DNA of 64,000 bases from CBDFLA01 sp965248915 (GTDB lineage: Bacteria > Pseudomonadota > Alphaproteobacteria > M2410): NCBI GenBank assembly GCA_965248915.1, contig OZ252216.1, positions 2,356,001 through 2,420,000 on the forward strand, read 5' to 3'. Positions 9,674-16,095 of this stretch are shown one piece after another. Every line of letters starts with the position of its first letter. Positions within the stretch are counted from its first letter, which is position 1. The notes beneath the pieces were generated by a model. The model was not told the origin of the DNA and did not search any database. It was given only the letters and a program-made list of their open reading frames with translations. The position numbers and the translations under genes were made by a program.

Positions 9674-10648
9674 ATCCGTGCCGATGAGACCACGACGACT
9701 ACTGCGAGACATTGTGGGCCAAGCGCTTTGGTCTACCTCTTTTTGTTTGTCTTGATTGGCCCACTCCTGTTTCTCGAACCCAGGCCCAATATTGATGATC
9801 AAGAAAACACATATGTCTGGGTAAGCCGTGACCAGTTCCTCTTCAGCTTCGGCATGTTTTTCACAACCTGGCTCGCAACGATTGGTTTGATATTTCGGGT
9901 CCGATGGAAGTTTGGAACATTTGACGTTTCCGGAGAGCGCATATTCGATGATCGACTGGGGAGAATATTCTTCACAACTTTGTTGCTGTACATTGTGCTT
10001 GTCTGCAGCGCCATCGGCGAAATAATTTGGGAAAGAATCGGAGGCGCCACCGTCCACGGTTTCTGGCCTCGGCATTTGATCGCATCCTTCACGCGCACGA
10101 GCCCGGTCTTGATCGCCTTTGCCGTCCCGACATTTGTTGCAACTTGGATCTTCTTGAGAAACGGTCCTCAACAAAATCAGGGACAATCGACAGTCGATGA
10201 GTCCTGGAAGTATGTCGCAAGAAGGTCGCAACTGTTTCTCAATTTCTTTTGTCCGACCCTCGCGTTTCTATTCCTGAATTAAACGTGGAAGACATGGGAG
10301 TCATCGAGCCCGGTCGTTGCGATCCTCTCTACACTTGAGCATTTCGGCGTATCGCTATTCATCTTCGCGTTGGCGGCCCTTGCATACGCTGACCAATCGG
10401 CACGGAGGGCGGATGATAACACAAATTCTGCTGGTAGTAGAGGGCCAAGCCTTACCGACAAAATTCCATTGATGTCGATCTTCATATTTTTGTTAGTCGC
10501 TGCGCCAAGCAAAATCGTCAGTCGATGGAATGATGCATTTGAATTCAGTTCGAAGTTCGAAACTGCACTCACAACGGCTTTCATTGGCTCGAATGTATTG
10601 ATGTCACTGCTGTTGATCTATTTTGCGGCACAGACTCGAAAGAGGTGA
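9667..10648 (+). pseudogene. Membrane protein gene broken by a frameshift and an in-frame stop
   Basis: The ATG at 9667 overlaps the previous stop and opens with MTKSVPMRPRRLLRDIVGQA, then shifts frame around 9728 into VYLFLFVLIGPLLFLEPRP. That frame runs to a TAA at 10280-10282 and continues without further stops to 10648. Joined, it would be about 320 residues with several transmembrane segments, comparable to the membrane proteins at 7557 and 12181. Two separate lesions in one gene make real decay more likely than sequencing error. The family is not recognised. It is the last gene before the second copy of the permease tail. Confidence 0.6.
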
Positions 10649-10692
10649 TGTGATTGGCGAATGAATGAACTGTTTCCAATGATTGCAGCAGT

Positions 10693-10728
10693 TCAATCCC
10701 CATGATCCTCGCCGTCTGGCCGCTGTAA
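10693..10728 (+). repeat. Permease 3'-end repeat, copy 2
   Basis: Thirty-six bases matching the last 36 bases of the permease gene with 2 mismatches, still encoding IPMILAVWPL and TAA in frame although no permease precedes it. It separates the first module from the second toxin-like gene. Confidence 0.88.
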
Positions 10729-10751
10729 ACCCCTCGGTCCACTTCGGTGTC

Positions 10752-10774
10752 ATCCCGCGGCAGGGTCGCAGGAT
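10752..10774. repeat. REP-like hairpin after permease-tail copy 2
   Basis: The arms ATCCCGCG and CGCAGGAT pair at 7 of 8 positions around a 7-base loop. The surrounding ~60 bases, from CACTTCGGT to GGTGCCGTCGA, closely resemble those at 13185-13221, so the palindrome was copied together with the permease tail. Confidence 0.6.
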
Positions 10775-10783
10775 CCAGGTGCC

Positions 10784-11441
10784 GTCGAACTGATCGACTA
10801 CAAACTGCACAATCGGCAGCCTTTCACCCCGCCCGGCACCACGCTCGGGTTCGATATGGCCCGCTCAAACGCTGCCCTTGCTGCCCCTAAAGCACCAACC
10901 CCACCTGACCCAACAACCGCGGTCGCTGGCGCCATGCGAAAACCACCGGCTTCCATGCTGACACCCACCGCATCACCACCGCAACCCACGCAACCGGAAT
11001 CTTCAGGCGCTGCCCGTTTCCCCCAACCAGGCGACCCCATCCCCGGTTGGGTCCATCAATTGGGGGCGGATGTGGCCAACGACTTCCAAGACTTCGTCGA
11101 ATACATCAAGACCGCCTCACCTCAGGAGCAACAGGAGATCGCGCTTGAGTTCGGCATCGTTGCCGCAAGCTTCCTGCCCGGTGCGAGCGACGCCATTGGC
11201 GTCGGTGCCGACCTCGCCGGATTGCGCCACGAGGAAAACCGTAATGCGGTCTACCTCGGGCTGACACTCCTCGGCGCTGTGCCGTTCGTCCCGCCGTTCA
11301 ACCGCATCCGCAAGACCAAACGCCTGATCCGAACGGGCGCCGAAAAATGGCGGCGGCGCAAAGGCATGCGAAGGGCCAATCAAAATCCTCCAGCCAACGT
11401 TCCAGCAAATCAGTTTGATGATGTTGCCTCTGCAAGGAACG
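10784..11441 (+). repeat. Constant block, copy 2
   Basis: Second copy of the 6084-6750 block. Its left edge is a junction: sequence downstream of the permease tail (GGTGCCGTCGAA) is fused to the middle of the toxin-like gene (GAACTGATCGACTAC). The corresponding positions of copy 1 carry GCCGTCGAA (5692-5700) and GTTGAACTGATC (6084-6095), so a deletion across a short GTYGAA match would remove the promoter, ribosome site and about 79 codons. Confidence 0.85.
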
Positions 11442-12124
11442 TTGACCTTGATCCCGACCTACTCGTTGTGCAAGCAAGGGAGTTGGGAAGAGACGCAGCA
11501 AATAGTGTTACCAATGGTCTTTCGGGGGTCATTGCCAACTACAGGCGCGCAATTTGGAATGGACTAAAAGATGCATTCACTGACCGGAACAGAGTCACGG
11601 AAATCGCAGCGGAGGCAATAACCGCAGTCGGAATTCAGGCTCTTACCAGAGGGTTTCTTGGCATTGAGGAAAAACTCGAAGGATGGGAAATCGAGGCCGC
11701 AGAAGGCGGAATTTCAGGGCTCATAGGATCTAGCGAATACAACAGTGTACAGCAGTTTTTCTTTGAGCTGATGAATATTGTTGCCTTCGAATTGATGAGG
11801 GGTTCTCGAGATGCGATTGGAAGGGGGTTCCTCTCATCGCTCAACCAAACGCTAATCATCACCATCGAGTCTGCCCTCGCGGAAGGAGCGCAGGCCGGTG
11901 TTCGACTTGCCTTCGATAGAGTTGAGCGAAGTCAACTGGGCCAGATCAAGCGGGCACTCCTATCTGTTGCAAAACAGGGTGCATCAGCCGGAGCGGAGGT
12001 TGGCGTCGTGGCAGGGTTTCGCTATGCCCTCGGCTCCCTCTCCAGCGAAGGCGATTACACCGAATCATTTTCGGAAGCGGCGGTCGATGCGACACGCGAC
12101 ATTTACAGGAGGCGTCGCAACTAA
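10856..12124 (+). CDS. Polymorphic-toxin-like protein, 5'-truncated second copy (likely silent or orphan cassette)
   Basis: A 422-codon frame whose residues 1-195 nearly repeat residues ~107-300 of the protein at 5850. Residues 196-422 are a diverged version of the same C-terminal domain, with shared landmarks LVVQA.ELGRD, an AFDR/IFDR motif, a KQGASAGA/KHGAAAGA stretch and a final TRD. The N-terminal ~107 residues are absent. The frame is open upstream to 10706, but no ATG, GTG or TTG occurs before 10856, and no convincing ribosome site precedes that ATG. It may therefore be unexpressed and act as a donor of an alternative C-terminus, like orphan toxin cassettes in CDI and Rhs loci. A membrane protein gene follows. 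Confidence 0.55.
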   Translation: MARSNAALAAPKAPTPPDPTTAVAGAMRKPPASMLTPTASPPQPTQPESSGAARFPQPGDPIPGWVHQLGADVANDFQDFVEYIKTASPQEQQEIALEFGIVAASFLPGASDAIGVGADLAGLRHEENRNAVYLGLTLLGAVPFVPPFNRIRKTKRLIRTGAEKWRRRKGMRRANQNPPANVPANQFDDVASARNVDLDPDLLVVQARELGRDAANSVTNGLSGVIANYRRAIWNGLKDAFTDRNRVTEIAAEAITAVGIQALTRGFLGIEEKLEGWEIEAAEGGISGLIGSSEYNSVQQFFFELMNIVAFELMRGSRDAIGRGFLSSLNQTLIITIESALAEGAQAGVRLAFDRVERSQLGQIKRALLSVAKQGASAGAEVGVVAGFRYALGSLSSEGDYTESFSEAAVDATRDIYRRRRN

Positions 12125-12180
12125 TCGGAACACTCAAATATAGATTGATTTGACTATTACAACTCAATATCCTTTTGTCG

Positions 12181-13101
12181 ATGCGAAAAGTAGTCAGAGT
12201 TTGGCAGAACCACCTGAGCCATTTAGGCGGCCTCCTTCTGTTTGGAATGACTGCGGCAGGTCTGGCAGGTCTGGCAGCTCTGGCGCTTCCGGACTATCTT
12301 CCGACCGTGAGTGATGCGAGCTTTGTCGATGTCTTTGTCGATGCCGCTGGCTTCTACACATTCTATGTCCTTTTCCTTTGGGCGATCGCAAGCGTCTTTG
12401 TCATTTGGACCTACCGCCAAATCATCACCAAAGAGAGCCGGGAGCGTTTGGAATGGAGCAAGATATGTGACGACTCGCACGCGCCTTCACTGATCGTCCT
12501 AATTGTGTCTTTCGCAATTTTCGTCGGATACACGGAAGGTCATGCAAATCAATTGGCGGCAACACCTTTTCTCACTTCCACACATTTGAAATTTGCACCG
12601 CCATTAGGGCTCTACTTCATTACCGAACTCTTCATGACCGCTAAAGTCGTCGTGTCAGGAGGATCCCTTAAGAAAAGGGAACGGGACGGCTTGCCCAACA
12701 CTTGGGAGGCGCGCAGGGACATTGTCATACCCTCCATTTCCCTTATCAGCATCATCTGGATTCTATTGATCTTTAGAATGGAGTCCATTCATCCGGCGAC
12801 CTCTTTTTTGACCTCGCTTTGGATTCGAGTAATGCCCCTTGTGATCGTACTGCCTTTGGTTTTCGCGTCGCTGAGTTTTGAGGGCCGAGAAAAACCCACC
12901 TCAAACAGAAGGGTTGCAAGGCGAGACGGAAGCGGCTGGATCTCTGCACTTGCCTTGATCATCGCTCCCATCTGTGTTTACCTGCTCTACACAAACCCCG
13001 AGGGCAATAGGGCGCTATTCCACACACTCCAAGCAACCTCTTGGATCGCTCTTTCCGTCATCCTGGCTTTGTATTGGAAAGTTCGGGGTGGATTGAAGTA
13101 G
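12181..13101 (+). CDS. Polytopic membrane protein paired with the second toxin-like gene (candidate immunity protein)
   Basis: A 306-residue membrane protein with about eight hydrophobic helices, for example LLLFGMTAAGLAGLAALAL, FYVLFLWAIASVFVIW, LIVLIVSFAIFVGY, VMPLVIVLPLVFASL and WISALALIIAPICVYLLY. TTG 12175 is an alternative start; neither has a strong ribosome site. It begins 56 bases after the truncated toxin-like gene and ends 8 bases before the third permease-tail copy. I see no catalytic motif and no clear sequence match to the membrane protein at 7557, although size and topology are alike. The position suggests a cognate immunity or partner protein; function is not established. Confidence 0.55.
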   Translation: MRKVVRVWQNHLSHLGGLLLFGMTAAGLAGLAALALPDYLPTVSDASFVDVFVDAAGFYTFYVLFLWAIASVFVIWTYRQIITKESRERLEWSKICDDSHAPSLIVLIVSFAIFVGYTEGHANQLAATPFLTSTHLKFAPPLGLYFITELFMTAKVVVSGGSLKKRERDGLPNTWEARRDIVIPSISLISIIWILLIFRMESIHPATSFLTSLWIRVMPLVIVLPLVFASLSFEGREKPTSNRRVARRDGSGWISALALIIAPICVYLLYTNPEGNRALFHTLQATSWIALSVILALYWKVRGGLK

Positions 13102-13108
13102 ATCATGA

Positions 13109-13171
13109 CCGCTCGAAGTGCTGATCGTCGGCGTTTCGATCCCGATGATCCTCACCGTCAGGCCGCTGTAA
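13109..13171 (+). repeat. Permease 3'-end repeat, copy 3
   Basis: Sixty-three bases aligning without gaps to the last 63 bases of the permease, with about 7 differences, mostly at third codon positions. It would encode PLEVLIVGVSIPMILTVRPL and stop. The largely synonymous pattern suggests the tail of a diverged permease allele rather than a recent copy of the neighbouring gene. It closes the right end of the island. Confidence 0.88.
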
Positions 13172-13194
13172 ACCCTTCAGCCCACTTCGGTATC

Positions 13195-13217
13195 ATCCCG
13201 CAACTGGGTCGCGGGAT
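13195..13217. repeat. REP-like hairpin after permease-tail copy 3
   Basis: A perfect 7-bp inverted repeat, ATCCCGC and GCGGGAT, around AACTGGGTC. It sits between the end of the island and the 3' end of the convergent HIT gene and matches the arrangement at 10752-10774. Confidence 0.6.
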
Positions 13218-13285
13218 CTAGGTGCCGTCGAGTGTAGGTTCCTTGAAAGTTATCAAATTGGTAATTTGAATGCCGGTTGGCGCAT

Positions 13286-13723
13286 TCAATTCTGGCACAA
13301 CAACTCCGCCATCTCGTCCAATTCGGCACGCTCAACAAGATCAAGGCACTTTTCGCTAAATCTGATCTCGCCATTCTCGAGATAGGCATGTCGTTGCGAA
13401 ACAATGTCATTGCCTTCATGCAATGGCACGATGATCAAGTGTGCATGCGGCACGCCAAACCCATGCACGACGAGCCCAACGCGCGGAACTTTAAGGCGCT
13501 CGCGGATCTGGCGTGAATATTTCTGCGCTTCTATCATGATGCGCCCGGAAAGGTCATCCGGCACATCACAAAAGTGATCGATGTGCTGTTTCGGAATGAT
13601 CAGAAATTCGCCCGGGCGCGTCGGACGGAGGGTCATGAAGGCAATAAGGTCGCTGTCTTCAAACACGACTGACGCGGGAGCCCTGCCCGAAACGATTTTA
13701 CAAAATGGACAGGCGTCCGTCAC
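13286..13723 (-). CDS. HIT family protein (histidine triad nucleotide-binding fold)
   Basis: A 145-residue HIT protein, a family of small nucleotide hydrolases and transferases acting on AMP-linked substrates. The N-terminal CPFCKI resembles the zinc or FCKI opening of HIT proteins; the core has PGEFLIIPKQHI and the signature VPHAHLIIVPL. His93 and His95 correspond to the first and the nucleophilic histidines, but the third triad position (97) is isoleucine. The nucleophile is therefore retained while the triad is incomplete. The gene is convergent with the accessory island and lies directly downstream of accA (2 bases apart), so it may be co-transcribed with it. Confidence 0.85.
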   Translation of the reverse strand: MTDACPFCKIVSGRAPASVVFEDSDLIAFMTLRPTRPGEFLIIPKQHIDHFCDVPDDLSGRIMIEAQKYSRQIRERLKVPRVGLVVHGFGVPHAHLIIVPLHEGNDIVSQRHAYLENGEIRFSEKCLDLVERAELDEMAELLCQN

Positions 13724-13725
13724 GG

Positions 13726-14715
13726 CTAACTGAGCTCACGCCCCATAGCGAGGAACTTCTCACGCCGATGGCGGCGAAGGTCGTCCGGGCTCATGCCGGA
13801 AAACTCTTTGAGTGCCCGCTCAATTGCAAGGCCAGTATCGGTAATGATTTTGCCGGGCTCGCGGTGCGCACCGCCGATGGGTTCTTGAATGATCTCATCA
13901 ATCACTTTGATCTCGAGCAAGTCCTGCGCGGTGATTTTCATTGCCGCAGCCGCGTCAGCAGCCTTCTCGGCTGACTTAAACAGGATGGACGAACACCCTT
14001 CCGGCGAGATCACCGCATAGACCGCGTGTTCGAGCATGAGGATCGTGTTGGCAGACGCCAGTGCGACCGCACCACCGGACATGCCTTCGCCCAGGATTAC
14101 CGAGACCAGCGGCACGCCAAGATTGAGACAAGCTTCCGTTGAACGCGCAATGGCCTCCGCCTGGCCACGTTCTTCAGCGCCGAGGCCCGGATAAGCACCC
14201 GACGTATCGACCAAAGTAATGACCGGTAAGTTGAAACGCTCCGCCATGTCCATCAGACGCACTGCCTTGCGATACCCTTCAGGGCGCGCCATGCCAAAAT
14301 TGTGCTTCATGCGGCTTTGCATGTCCGCACCTTTTTCCTGACCGATCACCATCACCGAGCGACCCTTAAAGCGCCCGAGGCCTCCAAGCACCGCTTCGTC
14401 ATTAGCGAATTTGCGGTCGCCAGCCAGCGGTGTGAAGTCATCAATCAGATGGGTCGTATAATCAAGAAAATGGGGCCGCGCTGGATGACGGGCCACTTGA
14501 ACTTTTTGCCAACGATTGAGTTTCGCGTAAGTGTCTTTGAGAAGGGTTGCCGCCTTGGTCTCAAGCCTGACGACGTCGTCATGAATGTCGACACTCGCGT
14601 CCTCGCTCGCCAATTGACGCAGCTCTTCCACCTTGCCTTCGAGTTCCGCAATTGGTTTTTCAAAATCGAGATAGGTCCGCATGGGTTGCGACGGCGCGTT
14701 ATACGGCGGTTTCAT
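13726..14715 (-). CDS. accA: Acetyl-CoA carboxylase carboxyltransferase subunit alpha
   Basis: AccA, which with AccD transfers the carboxyl group from biotin to acetyl-CoA in the first step of fatty-acid synthesis. The protein opens with the characteristic YLDFEKPIAELE helix and carries the crotonase-like carboxyltransferase core with DTSGAYPG, ERGQAEAIARS and GEGMSGGA. At 329 residues from the ATG at 14715 it is slightly longer than the usual ~318. The ATG at 14682 (MRTYLDFEKP) gives the classical length, and the TTG at 14736 is less likely. It is followed closely by the HIT gene and lies next to xerD, a common alphaproteobacterial order. Confidence 0.97.
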   Translation of the reverse strand: MKPPYNAPSQPMRTYLDFEKPIAELEGKVEELRQLASEDASVDIHDDVVRLETKAATLLKDTYAKLNRWQKVQVARHPARPHFLDYTTHLIDDFTPLAGDRKFANDEAVLGGLGRFKGRSVMVIGQEKGADMQSRMKHNFGMARPEGYRKAVRLMDMAERFNLPVITLVDTSGAYPGLGAEERGQAEAIARSTEACLNLGVPLVSVILGEGMSGGAVALASANTILMLEHAVYAVISPEGCSSILFKSAEKAADAAAAMKITAQDLLEIKVIDEIIQEPIGGAHREPGKIITDTGLAIERALKEFSGMSPDDLRRHRREKFLAMGRELS

Positions 14716-14920
14716 ATCTTCTGGCCCTTTACCCAATGACTTAACTCATCCTCACCGCTTTGGCGGGTCAATCGCTGAGAGCGTGGCCCACGGATGTGGC
14801 CTAAGGATCTGCTTATTAGAACGCCTCGCAAGAACCCAGGCAAAACACGAATTATTGCAACATGGGCTCTTTTCTGCCCGGAATCAATATGTGACGAGAG
14901 AAACCCATTGCAGACAATGA

Positions 14921-14943
14921 AAGGGCGGCAAAAAGCCGCCCTT
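14921..14943 (-). terminator. Intrinsic terminator downstream of xerD
   Basis: AAGGGCGGC and GCCGCCCTT pair perfectly around a five-base A loop. On the minus strand the stem is followed by TTTCATTG, a weak U-tract, about 32 bases past the xerD stop. Confidence 0.7.
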
Positions 14944-14974
14944 ATCCCCCCGCTTGGTCGCCCTAGCTTAAATT

Positions 14975-16030
14975 TTAACTGGCTTCGTCCTTAGGAATGT
15001 GGGTGCCGGAAGTGATCGCACTCGACACACTTTCTGGAGCGCCGGAAGGTGCTTTCGCCAAAGGATGAAACTCGCCAACCATGTCCTTCAAACGCTCTTC
15101 AAGCACATGGGTGTAAATCTGGGTCGTAGAGATATCCGCATGGCCCAACATTTTCTGTACTGAGCGCAAGTCCGCACCGTTGGCAAGCAGATGGCTGGCA
15201 AAAGCGTGCCGCAATGTATGGGGGCTCAACCGTTTCGGATCGATGCCAGCCTCAAGCGCCAATTCTTTGAGAAGTTGACCAAAGCGCTGGCGGGTCAAAT
15301 GCCCTTCCCGGCCCCGTGAGGGGAAAAGGAACCGCGCCGTATCAAAAGGCTCGACCCCTTGTGCTTCAAACCGTGGCACAAAGCGCGCACGAACCTTCAT
15401 ATAGGTCGCAATTGCTTCGCTGGCAGATTTGTTAATCGGCACCATGCGCTCGCGCCCCCCCTTGCCCTTGATGTAGAGCACGGGTTCTTCTTCGCGGGTC
15501 GCCGCAATGGCCGCAGATTGCGGAAGCTCAACGAGTTCTGACACCCGCAAGCCTGTCGCATAGAGAATTTCCATGAGGCAATGAAGACGTACGCCTTCTG
15601 CATCTGCCCCGTGGTGAGCACGCTTTTGGGAGGTCTCAAGCAGAGCATCAACCTCTTGCTCACTGAGGATCTTCGGCAAGGGCCGTGTCCGCTGCGGGCT
15701 GTCAATGACCGAACAAGGGTCGTCGGTACGCACCCCTTCGGCGTATAGAAACTTGTGATACTGCCGAAGCGCAGACAACCGCCGTGCTGCGGTCGAAGCC
15801 GCAAGGCCCGCATCCTCAAGTTTTTGCAGATACCCCCGAACGGCTGAGACATCGGCGCTCGCCGCGTTCATGCCCAGCTCTGCCGCATAGACCGCGAAGT
15901 CGGTCAGGTCCCGCGCATAAGATTCCAAGGTGTTCTGAGCCGCGCCACGTTCCGCGCTCAGCATTTCAAGGAAGGCCTCCACATGGTGGAATCCTTCCAT
16001 TTGCTTGTGAGCTTGATCCAATAAGGCCAT
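14975..16030 (-). CDS. xerD: Site-specific tyrosine recombinase XerD
   Basis: A 351-residue tyrosine recombinase that resolves chromosome dimers at dif together with XerC. The SAM-like DNA-binding domain covers about residues 15-105. The catalytic domain shows the full set: Arg162 (ATGLRVSEL), Lys190 (IKGKGG), His271 and Arg274 (SPHTLRHAFASH), His297 (LGHADI) and nucleophile Tyr306 (QIYTHV). An insertion around residues 170-185 and a Ser/Pro-rich tail make it longer than the usual ~300. Its place between accA and aroK is the normal housekeeping location in alphaproteobacteria, so it is not evidence for a mobile element. The start lacks a clear ribosome site. Confidence 0.93.
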   Translation of the reverse strand: MALLDQAHKQMEGFHHVEAFLEMLSAERGAAQNTLESYARDLTDFAVYAAELGMNAASADVSAVRGYLQKLEDAGLAASTAARRLSALRQYHKFLYAEGVRTDDPCSVIDSPQRTRPLPKILSEQEVDALLETSQKRAHHGADAEGVRLHCLMEILYATGLRVSELVELPQSAAIAATREEEPVLYIKGKGGRERMVPINKSASEAIATYMKVRARFVPRFEAQGVEPFDTARFLFPSRGREGHLTRQRFGQLLKELALEAGIDPKRLSPHTLRHAFASHLLANGADLRSVQKMLGHADISTTQIYTHVLEERLKDMVGEFHPLAKAPSGAPESVSSAITSGTHIPKDEAS

Positions 16031-16095
16031 TAGGCGTTATCGGTGTTTCGTAGTTAAAAATTGGTTAACGATTATGGCAAGAAGTAAGGAAGTCT

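Noticed and set aside
9728..10648. Two independent small membrane genes (9728-10282 and 10370-10648)
   Set aside because: Both pieces are in one frame separated only by a TAA; the second has no ribosome site and the whole has the size of its neighbours.
13253..13287. Terminator of the HIT gene
   Set aside because: The inverted repeats TCAAATT/AATTTGA and GAATGC/GCATTC are there, but one overlaps the stop codon and there is no good T-run, so the call would be too weak.
14975..16030. XerD as the integrase of the accessory island
   Set aside because: It has the normal housekeeping location between accA and aroK and a standard XerD sequence; no attachment-like core was seen around the permease-tail copies.
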